33,947 bases of DNA from a virus (IMGVR_UViG_3300020200_000090:1-33947), one strand, 5' to 3'. Positions 10,964 through 19,408 are shown, numbered from the stretch's first letter. Program-made: numbers and translations. The notes: generated from the letters alone by a model not told the origin.

Positions 10964-11218
10964 ATTTTCTTCTCCAAATTTTTGTTCTATAGCAAAATCT
11001 AAAATTTTTTGCTTAGCTGCTTGTTTGTAGATTTCTGCAACTTCATATTCTGATCTTGCACGAAGAGCTCCGGTGGCTTCCCAACAACTCATCCAACCAG
11101 TTCCATCTTGCCTTTCTGTTAATTTAGCAAGAGGACAAATTTTACATGGATTATTTCTGAGATCTTCACAATCACCAGTCGAAGCTATATGCTCTAATAT
11201 CTTAGAGACGCGATTCAT
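10427..11218 (-). CDS. T4-type (GH24) endolysin with N-terminal Cys-rich domain
   Basis: Full frame of 263 residues; the start has GGAGT at 8 bases. Residues 1-85 form a small domain with Cys17, Cys25, Cys28 and Cys45 (C-x7-C-x2-CPL...C) and a helical tail. Residues 86-263 are a GH24 lysozyme that cleaves peptidoglycan between N-acetylmuramic acid and N-acetylglucosamine. The catalytic triad is Glu101 (SFEG), Asp110 (AYAD) and Thr139 (DPWTIGYGATG). E-to-D spacing is nine, as in T4 lysozyme, with an insertion of about 23 residues before the Thr. The C-terminal part NQFAALVSFTYNVGAG and the end AGLTRRREAERRLF are family signatures. I see no signal peptide, so export would need a holin. Minus strand, divergent from the virion module. 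Confidence 0.9.
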   Translation of the reverse strand: MNRVSKILEHIASTGDCEDLRNNPCKICPLAKLTERQDGTGWMSCWEATGALRARSEYEVAEIYKQAAKQKILDFAIEQKFGEENMKKINKDGVDLIKSFEGCKLKAYADPASPLGKELLKTQNARKEGWKSLPGDPWTIGYGATGLDQFSPLVDGKHSPIGPKTVWTQEQAEQALVHHLQSFCDQVSKLLKVEVNDNQFAALVSFTYNVGAGNLKQSTLLKLVNQRNFVLAAEEFLKYNKSRGQVMAGLTRRREAERRLFLS

Positions 11219-11232
11219 CGCAATACTCCATG

Positions 11233-11238
11233 TATAAT
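11233..11238 (+). promoter_or_regulatory. Candidate late promoter box TATAAT
   Basis: GTATAATAGG, 33 bases before the ATG at 11266, at the divergence point between the endolysin and the virion operon. Related boxes precede several virion genes at similar distance. Confidence 0.45.
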
Positions 11239-11265
11239 AGGTTATACCTAGGAGAGGATTTTATC

Positions 11266-12072
11266 ATGTCACAAAAGATGACCAAACCTTCAGCCACTTT
11301 TCCAAATAGCTCTACTTCTTCAAGTAGTCAGTTTCCAATAAACTTACCCGATCCAAGTATGTTTGGACAAAACTTTGATCAACTAATTCAAAGACGCGGA
11401 ATCAGATTTGTTCATCATAGGGCTTTGCCATGTCCTAACATGAACTCTCTTAATGACAATTCACATTCTCCAATTTGCCCACACTGTGATGGATCTGGTA
11501 TCTTTTACTATGAGCCAAGAGAGATAGTTGGCGTATTTATTTCTAATTCTGTAGAGAAAAACTTTGAATATCAAGGAGTGTGGGAAGTTGGAACTGCCAC
11601 TATTACTTTTCCAGTTGAATACGACAATGGAGATCAGGCTGAATTTTCTATGTATGATAAATTAGTAATAACTGATTATACAGTGAGAATGTGGGAAAAG
11701 AAAGAATACGAACCCAGACCAGGCGACACTCAACAGCTTAGGTATCCAATTGAAAAAGTAGAATATATGATAACAGCAACCGATACACTTGTTAAAGAAT
11801 ATAAACAAGGTGAAGATTTTACTGTAGAAAATGGATTAATAAAATGGATTTCTGGAAAAACTCCACCTTACGATACTCTTAACGAAATCGGTGATACTTT
11901 TGCTGTTAGTTATTTTGCAAATCCAGTTTATATTGTTCTTCAACCATTAAGAGAACTGCGTGTATCTCAACAAATGGTTGACGGTGTTAAGACAACCAAA
12001 AGACTACCTCAACATATAGTAGTTAAAAGAGACTTTTTTGTTAACAAACCAGAAAAAATATCTGGAATGTGA
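11266..12072 (+). CDS. Virion/connector-type protein with zinc-binding-like motif (268 aa)
   Basis: I place the start at the ATG at 11266 (MSQKMTKPSATFPNSS), preceded by AGGAGAGG at 8 bases; the upstream ATG at 11230 lacks a site. The first 35 residues are a flexible Ser/Pro-rich arm. Cys56, Cys71 and Cys74 (LPCPN, ICPHCDGSG) resemble the DnaJ-type CxxCxGxG metal site. The remainder is beta-rich (VGTATITFPVEYDNGDQA, KLVITDYTVRMWEKKEYE, FAVSYFANPVYIVL). First gene of the late operon and followed by neck-type genes, so a head-tail connector or adaptor is likely by position. Confidence 0.6.
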   Translation: MSQKMTKPSATFPNSSTSSSSQFPINLPDPSMFGQNFDQLIQRRGIRFVHHRALPCPNMNSLNDNSHSPICPHCDGSGIFYYEPREIVGVFISNSVEKNFEYQGVWEVGTATITFPVEYDNGDQAEFSMYDKLVITDYTVRMWEKKEYEPRPGDTQQLRYPIEKVEYMITATDTLVKEYKQGEDFTVENGLIKWISGKTPPYDTLNEIGDTFAVSYFANPVYIVLQPLRELRVSQQMVDGVKTTKRLPQHIVVKRDFFVNKPEKISGM

Positions 12073-12094
12073 TTCACTAAGCTAATAGAGGGCT

Positions 12095-12100
12095 TATAAT
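12095..12100 (+). promoter_or_regulatory. Candidate late promoter box TATAAT
   Basis: GGCTTATAATTGATA, 36 bases before the ATG at 12131. Confidence 0.45.
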
Positions 12101-12130
12101 TGATATTGTGTGATTTTAAGAGGATAGAAA

Positions 12131-13642
12131 ATGCCACATTTTGCAAGTAAAAAACAATATCGCATGATGATGGCCATTTTGCATGGAAAGAAAAAAGGCT
12201 CTACTGCAAGAGGAGACAGTGGTCCTCCAAAAAGTGTTGCCGAAGAATATTCAGGTGATAGTAAAAACATCCCAGACAGTAAAGGCAAAGAACACAAAGG
12301 TGGAAAATGGGATGAACATAAGCAAAAAAAGCATAGTGAAGCAAAAGAATATAAAAATAAAATTAAAGAAAAATTAGAACAACAAACTAAAAAATCAGAA
12401 AATAAACCTGGTTTTGGTGTGGTTGTAGTAGATGAAAACAATCATGTGCTAATGGGCAGGCATACTAAAACAAATGAACTTGCTTTTCCAGGCGGCTCTG
12501 CAGAAGATGGAGAAAAACCAGAACAAACAGCAGCAAGAGAACTTGAAGAAGAATCTGGTTTAAAAATACACCCATCTAAACTTCAACCTTTAGATGACAG
12601 AACTTTTTATATAAAAATAAACTCTAAAGATCCAGATGTCTATTTGTCAAATACTTCTGAGTTGTCAGATGTTGGTTTTAAAGATCCATATAGTATAGAT
12701 ATGTCAGAAGTAAGAGATTGCTGTATTCCATCTTTAAAGTCATGGATAAAATCATCACACCAAGATGATATTAAAAAATCTGAAATAATAGATAGAATAC
12801 ACAAAGAAGAAGATCAACTTAAACTTCATCCAGTTTTTGATATGCCAATTAGAGATTGTTTAACTTTAATTGCAAACGCTTTACACAGACACATAGATCC
12901 GCATGTTTCAGGTCTTGATGAAAATGATGTTGCTAAAATTCCATTAAGTTCTTATGTTGTAACTATTAGAAAACACAAAGATGGAAAGAAGTCTGGACAC
13001 ATAGATGATGGTGGAAAAACAATACATAGATTTATGGGGTTGGAAGACAATGAAATGACAAAAGACATAATGAGTCTTTTTGAATGGTTTGATTCTAAAC
13101 ATATGCATAAGATAAAAATAATATCACCAGAAAAATTATCTGATGACACAATAGAAGATGGAATGTCAAAAATGATCGATAACTATCGTTCCTATAATAT
13201 AGGCGATATTTATGATGAGATGGAGAATATTCGTCAAGAGATACGGCAGGGAAACGCTGTAGATTTACAGCAAGCAGAAGCTAAAATTTTATCTATATTT
13301 GATAAAATGGAAGATAGACTTTTAAATGTAGAAAAAAAACATAATTCTTTAGCAGGAAGAGCTGGAGATGAAATAGATCAAATTGAAGCCAAGTTAAGAG
13401 AACTTCAATCAAAAATAGAATCTATAAACAAAAAACCCTCAGTAATAGAAGCAATATCATCAGATAACATAAATCCTAGTAAGATATCAAAAGAATTTTA
13501 CCCTTACTTATCAAAGCCGATGGTTACAATAAAACCAAATGGTCATATTACAATCCATTTTAAAGAAGATTGGACAGATGATGAGAAGTCTAATTTTCTT
13601 ACAGATCTTAAAGCAAAGACTTTAAAGAAAAAGAAAAAATGA
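12131..13642 (+). CDS. Virion-operon protein with Nudix hydrolase domain (503 aa)
   Basis: Preceded by AGAGGA and starting MPHFASKKQYRMMMAILHGK. Residues 1-90 are a Lys-rich, probably disordered arm with GPPKSVAEEYSGDSK. Residues about 93-215 carry a Nudix fold. The box fits the consensus exactly: Gly122, Glu128, Arg136-Glu137-Leu138, Glu140-Glu141 and Gly143-Leu144. Nudix enzymes hydrolyse nucleoside diphosphates linked to another group, using Mg bound by the Glu residues. The remainder holds a mixed domain (SYVVTIRKHKDGKKSGHI), a long coiled coil (about 385-435) and a Lys-rich end. It overlaps the next gene (ATGA). The structural-operon position suggests virion packaging or a capsid-maturation role, which is inference. 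Confidence 0.8.
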   Translation: MPHFASKKQYRMMMAILHGKKKGSTARGDSGPPKSVAEEYSGDSKNIPDSKGKEHKGGKWDEHKQKKHSEAKEYKNKIKEKLEQQTKKSENKPGFGVVVVDENNHVLMGRHTKTNELAFPGGSAEDGEKPEQTAARELEEESGLKIHPSKLQPLDDRTFYIKINSKDPDVYLSNTSELSDVGFKDPYSIDMSEVRDCCIPSLKSWIKSSHQDDIKKSEIIDRIHKEEDQLKLHPVFDMPIRDCLTLIANALHRHIDPHVSGLDENDVAKIPLSSYVVTIRKHKDGKKSGHIDDGGKTIHRFMGLEDNEMTKDIMSLFEWFDSKHMHKIKIISPEKLSDDTIEDGMSKMIDNYRSYNIGDIYDEMENIRQEIRQGNAVDLQQAEAKILSIFDKMEDRLLNVEKKHNSLAGRAGDEIDQIEAKLRELQSKIESINKKPSVIEAISSDNINPSKISKEFYPYLSKPMVTIKPNGHITIHFKEDWTDDEKSNFLTDLKAKTLKKKKK

Positions 13643-14343
13643 TAGATAGAGGATTGGACACATTAAAATGGAGTCTCTCATCAAGAGGCTATGACGACGA
13701 CGATGTTCGCACCATATTGCTGCTTGCAAAAGATGAAATGACAGATGGAATTAAAGCACTTATTGAGTCTTGTGTTCAAGAAATAGTTGATAATGCAAAT
13801 TCTATGGAATCTGATGATTTCTTATCTCAAGTTAAATTAATATCAGAAAATGGATATGTTCAGATATCTACAGATAGTGGATTAACTGATTTTAGTAAAC
13901 CAGCTATTCCAATGCTTTCATCTATATTGAAAAATGGAAAAACATCAAAAGATGGTTCTATATACAAAGTTGTTCCAATAGGAAAAAATCCTTTTAATAA
14001 ACAAGATAATAAATTAATAAAAAATACTGATGCAGGTATAAAAGCATTATCTTCCGTATCTAGAGAAGGAAAATCTTTAGAGCAGACAACAGTAGACATG
14101 GCTGTTTCTTTTGGCATGGCCGCAAGTAGTATGATCTCTTCTAAAAAAGATAGTTCATCTTTACAAGATAATTCTATTAGTTTTAGAACAGCATCTAGTA
14201 ATCAAGATCCAAATTCTAGCTGGGTGATTCCTAGAAAAGAAGAAAATATGACAAACTTAGTATATGAAATTAATAATAAAATTAGATACGGCACAGATGA
14301 TATAATAGAAAATGTTGTAAGAAAATACGAAAGAGAATATTAA
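13639..14343 (+). CDS. Neck/tail-completion-like protein (234 aa)
   Basis: Overlaps the Nudix gene's end by 4 bases. Starts MIDRGLDTLKWSLSSRGYDD. Helical N-terminus, then a Ser-rich region and near the C-terminus the motif SFRTASSNQDPNSSWVIP. This resembles the 'FRT-S---P-SW-HPG' end of HK97 gp10-type tail-completion proteins, which seal the head-tail junction. The match is by eye and the protein is longer than the family average. The position between connector and sheath supports it. Confidence 0.5.
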   Translation: MIDRGLDTLKWSLSSRGYDDDDVRTILLLAKDEMTDGIKALIESCVQEIVDNANSMESDDFLSQVKLISENGYVQISTDSGLTDFSKPAIPMLSSILKNGKTSKDGSIYKVVPIGKNPFNKQDNKLIKNTDAGIKALSSVSREGKSLEQTTVDMAVSFGMAASSMISSKKDSSSLQDNSISFRTASSNQDPNSSWVIPRKEENMTNLVYEINNKIRYGTDDIIENVVRKYEREY

Positions 14344-14981
14344 TGTCGCAAGTGATGCCAGAAATAGCTGTTCAAAGAATAATTCAACATGGTCTAAAGC
14401 AACTTAGATTAAGTAAACCTATGTTTGATGATATTTTTGCATATGTTAAAGAGCATCCGTTAATGGTTGGGGCATATGGACCAACATACGTTGATCGTAT
14501 ATGGCAATGGTTTACTACAGAAAAACTACCAGTGGTTCAAGCTTTTTTACTCACGCCAGAACGTATTCCTTGTTATAGTGTTCATCTATCGGCAGAAAGT
14601 GAAGATGAATCAAAAGCCTCTATTGGTGATTTTTATGGAGAAGAATTAGAATCTGAATTAAGCATATCTAGTTTTAGTGTAACTTTAGACATAGGCATAC
14701 ACGGCAGCAAGACAGCAGATCAAGTTTTGTGGATGTATTATATTCTTTCATACATATTGTTTAAAAATAAACTATTAGCTCAAGATCTTGGGATTGAGAT
14801 GCAGACTTTTTCTGCTACTGATTGGCAAAAAGATACAGCAAAAATGCCTGAAAACATATATACTCGCTGGGTTAAGATGCGATGTACAGTATTTAATACA
14901 TGGTCAACTGAGCCGTTTTCCGGTCCATACGATATGGAAACTGAGCTTAATTTCGAAAGGGTGGTAGACACAGATGGCTAA
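14343..14981 (+). CDS. Probable neck/tail-terminator protein (212 aa)
   Basis: Its ATG shares one base with the previous stop codon. Starts MSQVMPEIAVQRIIQHGLKQ and is beta-rich (SELSISSFSVTLDIGIHG), with a long hydrophobic helix (QVLWMYYILSYILFKN) and a late WVKMRCTVFNTW strand. The place directly upstream of the sheath gene and the size fit a tail terminator that caps the sheath and tube, but no diagnostic motif is visible. The gene overlaps the next by 8 bases. Confidence 0.45.
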   Translation: MSQVMPEIAVQRIIQHGLKQLRLSKPMFDDIFAYVKEHPLMVGAYGPTYVDRIWQWFTTEKLPVVQAFLLTPERIPCYSVHLSAESEDESKASIGDFYGEELESELSISSFSVTLDIGIHGSKTADQVLWMYYILSYILFKNKLLAQDLGIEMQTFSATDWQKDTAKMPENIYTRWVKMRCTVFNTWSTEPFSGPYDMETELNFERVVDTDG

Positions 14982-15252
14982 AAGTAGGCAAATTGAAAAA
15001 GAAAGTATAGAACCAGATCTCAAAGCGATAGCTGATTTTGAAAAATCACAAAGAAAAAATAATGTTAAAAAAGAAGTAGATTCTTTAGTTGATTTTGATA
15101 AATGGTGGGCCGAAAGATCATCGGTCCTTTGTCAGCCAGCTCATATGAAAGAAATTTTAAGAGCTGATGCAAAAGGCAGGGGACTTGCAAACAAAGAATC
15201 AATGGAAAGATGGGATTGGGCCGCTAAGATGTTTGGATTAGTTGTTAAATAA
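14974..15252 (+). CDS. Small helical protein before the sheath gene (92 aa)
   Basis: Starts MAKSRQIEKESIEPDLKAIA. It is charged and helical with a Trp-rich middle (DFDKWWAERSSVL) and ends in another Trp segment (ERWDWAAKMFGLVVK). An AGGGTGG site lies about 9 bases upstream, inside the previous gene. Last gene before the sheath promoter. It could be a small neck or chaperone component; function not recognised. Confidence 0.65.
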   Translation: MAKSRQIEKESIEPDLKAIADFEKSQRKNNVKKEVDSLVDFDKWWAERSSVLCQPAHMKEILRADAKGRGLANKESMERWDWAAKMFGLVVK

Positions 15253-15275
15253 AATATTAAGCTATAGGCACGTGT

Positions 15276-15281
15276 TATAAT
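15276..15281 (+). promoter_or_regulatory. Candidate late promoter box TATAAT ahead of the sheath gene
   Basis: GTGTTATAATTACTAATGAC, 48 bases before the sheath ATG and after a gene end, a sensible place to boost sheath transcription. Confidence 0.5.
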
Positions 15282-15323
15282 TACTAATGACATTTTCTGA
15301 ACTCGCACTGGAGGTTATTTACA

Positions 15324-17495
15324 ATGGCAATAAGCGTCAGCTTTAACGGAGCGACAATAAAAAAGCCAGGTAGTTATTCAAAAACAGAAGTGGACGTGGG
15401 TGGGAATTTGCCACTTGGCCCAGCTGGATTAGTTGTCATTGTTGGAGAGGCAGATGCAGGCGCTCCAGTTACGGCTGAGATTGATGCTTCTAGAAATGTA
15501 TACACAGCAGATCAATTAAGTGAAATTAGAGCTAAATATCGCTCAGGTCCTATTGTTGATGCTGCTAATTTTTTATTTTCTCCATCTATCGATGGCGCTA
15601 TTCCCAATGGAGCACAGGCTGTTTGGGTTCTTAAAACAAATGCTTCTGTAAAAGCATCTTTGGCTCTTGCTTCTTCTTATGGAACTCTTAGAGCTAGAGA
15701 ATGGGGCGTTGGTGGAAATCAAGTAAGTGCAAAAATTGTCTCTTCTTCAGAGGTTCCTCCTGCTAAACTTGGAACACCTCTTGCTTTTGGGGCTTCTTTA
15801 AATGCAGCTTCTTTTAGTGTAAGAGTAAATGGCGGAGCTGCTTCAGTTGTTACTCTTAGTTCAACTTCGGATGATCATTCAGATTTAACTTCTTTAGTTT
15901 CTGAATTAGAAACTAAACTACCTGCAGGAGTTTCCGCTTTTGTTTCCTCTGGTTCTTTAAAAATAGAACTAGATACACAATCAAATCAACATCTTCTTGG
16001 TTTTGGTCGATCATTAGAATTAGTTGATTCTACTATTGGTGATTTAGCAAAACTAGGCATGACGGCTGGATTAGCTTCTAGCTCTGCAGAGCCTTCTGTT
16101 ACAGTATCTTTTTCACAAAAAAGAGATCTTTTAGTAGAAGAAGATGCAATTGGTGGCAATGTTGTCTTAACAATAGGTCATGATGGTTCTGGGGGCGTTT
16201 CTTCTGCTTCTGTTTCAATAAATGAAACTTCTATTGTCTTAAATACTTCAGCTGGTTCTGTTAGTATTCAGAAATCAGAATATTTAACATTAGGAAAAAT
16301 CGCTGAAGCAATCGACTTTCAACCTGGATGGTCTGCATCTGTGTCAAATGTGCTTTATGCAAATCTATCTCCTTCTTGTCTAGATCATGTTTCGTCAGCT
16401 GGAGCTTTGTCATCAGTTGCAGCAAAACCTGCTCGTATTAAAAAAGATTCTTTTGAAATGTCTAAACTGGTATCGGAGTCTCTGCTTGTTCAATTTGTAA
16501 ATCAATCAAAAGTAGGATTGCCTGCAGCAATGTCTGAAATGATGTTGTCAAATGGAGCTAAGGGCGCAACTACTTCTTTAAGTTTTGTTGAAGCTCTTGC
16601 CAAGGCTGAGAAGTTTCATTGCAATTTTGTAATTCCTCTTTTTTCTAGAGACGCATCTGCAGATGTTGCAGATTCATTAACAGATGCTGGTTCTACATAT
16701 ACAATAGATGGTATTCATCAAGCTGTTAAAACACATATTAGTTTAATGAAAACTACTCTTAAAAAGAGTGAGCGACAAGGATTCTTATCTCTTAAGGCAA
16801 GTTTTGATACTTGTAAAGAAAAAGCAGCTTCAGTTTCAGATGCACGTATGCAACTTGTTGTTCAAGATGTTCGCCAAGCAGATGCTCAAGGAAATATAAA
16901 ATGGTTTCAACCATGGGCATTAGCTTGTCTTCTTGCTGGGTCTAGAAGTGGAGCGCCAATAGGTCTTCCTATGACATTTAAATTTATGAACTGTGCTGGA
17001 ATTCGTCATACAGCTCAGTCCATGACAACAGCTGAACAAGATATTGCTATAGATTTTGATCCAGATGTTGAATTTGCAGAAGCCATTGATGCGGGTATTA
17101 CTTTCTTAGAATCGCCAAGAACAGGTGGCTTTAGAGTAGTTGTTGACAACACCACATATGGGCTTGATAGTAACTGGGTTTACAATCGTGCAAATGTTAT
17201 ATATTCTGGCGATATCGTTTCTTATAATTTCAGAAACACGATGGAACTTCGTTATGTTGGTGTTAAGAATAATATTAGAGCAGCAGAAGTAAAATCTACA
17301 GCTGAATCTGTTCTTAATACATTCTTAGCCCAGGGAATAACCGTATCTACATCAGATGCTCCGCAAGGATTTAAGGATCTAAGCGTGAGAATGGAAGGAA
17401 ATGTTATTTATATTAGCGTGACGGTTAAACTTGTTGAAGGTATTGATTTCATCTTGTCTGAGATCACTCTACAAAGAGCAACTCAATCGGCTTAA
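15324..17495 (+). CDS. Contractile tail sheath protein
   Basis: 723 residues, starting MAISVSFNGATIKKPGSYSK after GGAGG at 9 bases. The N-terminal strand, GPAGLVVIVGEADAGAPV, and an alpha/beta middle are typical of sheath subunits. The strongest evidence is the C-terminal domain: TGGFRVVVDNTTYGLDS, WVYNRANVIYSGDIVSYNFR, then a helical part (AAEVKSTAESVLNTFLAQG) and the final strands VIYISVTVKLVEGIDFIL. Sheath subunits polymerise around the tube and contract on infection. The chain is longer than simple sheaths because of inserted domains at about residues 155-380, one of which resembles units in the baseplate protein (see findings). Followed directly by a strong terminator. Confidence 0.95.
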   Translation: MAISVSFNGATIKKPGSYSKTEVDVGGNLPLGPAGLVVIVGEADAGAPVTAEIDASRNVYTADQLSEIRAKYRSGPIVDAANFLFSPSIDGAIPNGAQAVWVLKTNASVKASLALASSYGTLRAREWGVGGNQVSAKIVSSSEVPPAKLGTPLAFGASLNAASFSVRVNGGAASVVTLSSTSDDHSDLTSLVSELETKLPAGVSAFVSSGSLKIELDTQSNQHLLGFGRSLELVDSTIGDLAKLGMTAGLASSSAEPSVTVSFSQKRDLLVEEDAIGGNVVLTIGHDGSGGVSSASVSINETSIVLNTSAGSVSIQKSEYLTLGKIAEAIDFQPGWSASVSNVLYANLSPSCLDHVSSAGALSSVAAKPARIKKDSFEMSKLVSESLLVQFVNQSKVGLPAAMSEMMLSNGAKGATTSLSFVEALAKAEKFHCNFVIPLFSRDASADVADSLTDAGSTYTIDGIHQAVKTHISLMKTTLKKSERQGFLSLKASFDTCKEKAASVSDARMQLVVQDVRQADAQGNIKWFQPWALACLLAGSRSGAPIGLPMTFKFMNCAGIRHTAQSMTTAEQDIAIDFDPDVEFAEAIDAGITFLESPRTGGFRVVVDNTTYGLDSNWVYNRANVIYSGDIVSYNFRNTMELRYVGVKNNIRAAEVKSTAESVLNTFLAQGITVSTSDAPQGFKDLSVRMEGNVIYISVTVKLVEGIDFILSEITLQRATQSA

Positions 17496-17515
17496 AATCA
17501 ATATATATAACACTT

Positions 17516-17546
17516 AAAGGACTGAATAATTATTCAGTCCTTTTTT
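17516..17546 (+). terminator. Strong intrinsic terminator after the sheath gene
   Basis: AAAGGACTGAAT-AATT-ATTCAGTCCTTT is a perfect 12-bp stem with a 4-base loop, followed by a run of T. It ends the sheath transcript 20 bases past the stop codon. Confidence 0.9.
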
Positions 17547-17559
17547 ATTAATGTATTTT

Positions 17560-17648
17560 GTTTTATAACTATATTTATGATAATATAAAAACAGCTCTCA
17601 TAGTGAGAGTCTCTAACGTAGTGGGTTCTAGAGCCCTAGGAGAAGAAG
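17560..17648 (+). promoter_or_regulatory. Promoter and structured leader of the tail tube gene
   Basis: After the terminator comes an AT-rich stretch with TATAACT and TATGATAATAT boxes. Then two hairpins, CTCTCA-TAG-TGAGAG (17595-17609) and CTCTA...TAGAG (17611-17633), precede the AGGAGAAGA ribosome site. A fresh promoter is expected here because the sheath terminator lies upstream. The hairpins may stabilise a highly used mRNA. Confidence 0.45.
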
Positions 17649-18197
17649 ATGGCAGATAAGAAGACTAGTTTAATAACAGGTAGTAATGCTAAAATCAAGA
17701 TCAACGGCGTTACTCTTGCATACGCAACAGATGTTCAGTACGATGTTTCGGTTCAAACAATTCCAATCGAAACAATGGGACGCTACGAAGTGCTGGCAAA
17801 TGAGCCAATCGCAACTATCGTAAGTGGTTCGTTTTCTGTTGTTCGCTATACTAAGGCAGCAGCAGATGGAAAAATATCTGGAGCAGCTGCCAGTGGCAAC
17901 GGTGTTGGAAATTGGAAAGCAGGTACTGGAGTTGGCTTACATACACACTTCAATCCTGCTGACATACTGAAATCTGCAACAGTTGATATCGAACTTTTTA
18001 GAAAAACACAGAACGAACCAACCGCAGCAGAAGGCGTAGAATCTTTTAAGAAAATACTAGATGCTAGATTGACTAGGATGGGTGGAAGTGTTAACAAGCG
18101 CGGTATTCTTATGGAATCTTTCGCCTTTGTTGCTGAAGCAATTCAGGACGATTCATTTACTCACGGCAAGTCCGGTGAAAACGATCTTTCAGATTAA
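17649..18197 (+). CDS. Tail tube protein, first of three
   Basis: 182 residues, starting MADKKTSLITGSNAKIKING after AGGAGAAG. Beta-rich with the tube-fold start 'TGSNAKIKINGVTLAYATDVQYDV', a loop with GRYEVLANEPIATIVSGSFS and a late strand ILMESFAFVAEAIQDD. Tail tube subunits stack as rings inside the sheath. It sits immediately after the sheath gene, the standard place for the tube gene, with its own leader, so this is the most likely main tube subunit. It is closely related in layout to the next gene. Confidence 0.85.
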   Translation: MADKKTSLITGSNAKIKINGVTLAYATDVQYDVSVQTIPIETMGRYEVLANEPIATIVSGSFSVVRYTKAAADGKISGAAASGNGVGNWKAGTGVGLHTHFNPADILKSATVDIELFRKTQNEPTAAEGVESFKKILDARLTRMGGSVNKRGILMESFAFVAEAIQDDSFTHGKSGENDLSD

Positions 18198-18207
18198 GAG
18201 GCAATAG

Positions 18208-18774
18208 GTGGCAGGTAAGAAGCCGTTTTTTATAACAGGTTCTAACTGTAAAATAAAAGTAAACGGCGTAACTCTTGCTTATGCTACTGATCTTTCTTAT
18301 ACTGTTACTATAAATCACGCACCAGTTAAGGTTCTTGGCGTTTATGAATCAGACACTATAGAACCATTGTCCTATTCCGTATCTGGCAGTTTTACATTAA
18401 TTAGATATATAGACAGTGCCATTGACAGTCTTGGATATGTAAATGGAGCAAATGGATACGGCAACGGTGTTGGTTCTTTTGCTCAACCTTATCAATTCAC
18501 AAGACCCGATTTATTAAGAACAGATGGTAAAGCTGATCAAAGCGCCAACCCAGCAAAACTTGGAGATGCAACTGGTTTTGATATAGAGATGTATCAAAAA
18601 GTACCAAACAATTCACTAGGAATTGCAAAAATAAGAAATTGTAGAATTGTTGCTATAAATTCTCAAATATCTAAAAGATCTCCAATGATACAACAATTTC
18701 AATTTGTTGCAAATTACCTAGATGAAGATAGTTATATAGCAGAAACTTCGGGCCAGGGGCAGCAGTTCTCTTGA
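18208..18774 (+). CDS. Tail-tube-like protein, second of three (GTG start)
   Basis: 188 residues from a GTG at 18208 with AAGAGG upstream, 10 bases after the first tube gene. The start MAGKKPFFITGSNCKIKVNG aligns with the first tube protein along its length (KVNGVTLAYATDLSY, GVYESDTIEPLSYSVSGSF, QQFQFVANYLDEDSY). It is a paralogue by duplication. Likely a variant tube ring, a tube initiator near the baseplate or a tail terminator-proximal ring. Confidence 0.8.
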   Translation: MAGKKPFFITGSNCKIKVNGVTLAYATDLSYTVTINHAPVKVLGVYESDTIEPLSYSVSGSFTLIRYIDSAIDSLGYVNGANGYGNGVGSFAQPYQFTRPDLLRTDGKADQSANPAKLGDATGFDIEMYQKVPNNSLGIAKIRNCRIVAINSQISKRSPMIQQFQFVANYLDEDSYIAETSGQGQQFS

Positions 18775-18782
18775 GGTGTTAG

Positions 18783-19403
18783 ATGAGTAAAAGACGGGGA
18801 TTTGATAGGGGCACTGGTTTTTCGGGATTTGCATCTCGAACTGCTGAGAATTTGGTATCTTCAGTAGGTACTATTAATTCTTTAAAACCTACTGCTAAAT
18901 ACATGTCAGGCGCAAGAGCTGTTTTAAAAGTTAATGGAAGCATTGTTGGTTTTGCTATGCAAATATCTTGGACAATTAACACAGAGCAAGTAGAAATAAA
19001 TACAATAGATGATTATATGCCATATGAAATAGCACCAAGAAGAATTTCCGTAAATGGAACAATTGGAACATTTGTAATTCCTGGCAGATCACCAACTGCT
19101 GAATTAATACAATCTGATAGTCTTAGTTTTTTATTTAATAAATACATAACTATAGAAATAAGAGATTCAGTAACGGACAATATGCTATTTAAAACAAATA
19201 AAGCAGTCATCACATCCTCATCGTCTGATCTAAGGGCTGAACAACTTGGATCTACTACTTTACAATGGAAGGCAATAGGTTGGGTTAATGAATCTGCTCC
19301 AGGTTTACCAAGTGGATATAACGATGCATCTGATAAGGCATCTGCCGATCCAAGTGGGATTATAGATAAATTAAAAAAGAAAATTCCAAAACTTCCATTT
19401 TAA
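18783..19403 (+). CDS. Tail-tube-like protein, third and most divergent
   Basis: 206 residues, starting MSKRRGFDRGTGFSGFASRT after GAGGTG. A 40-residue flexible arm leads to KYMSGARAVLKVNGSIVGFA, which matches the 'KVNG-----A' start of the other two. The remainder is beta-rich (RISVNGTIGTFVIPGR, GSTTLQWKAIGWVNES), with a basic tail (KLKKKIPKLPF) not found in the others. Probably a specialised tube or baseplate-end ring. Confidence 0.65.
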   Translation: MSKRRGFDRGTGFSGFASRTAENLVSSVGTINSLKPTAKYMSGARAVLKVNGSIVGFAMQISWTINTEQVEINTIDDYMPYEIAPRRISVNGTIGTFVIPGRSPTAELIQSDSLSFLFNKYITIEIRDSVTDNMLFKTNKAVITSSSSDLRAEQLGSTTLQWKAIGWVNESAPGLPSGYNDASDKASADPSGIIDKLKKKIPKLPF

Positions 19404-19408
19404 ATTGG

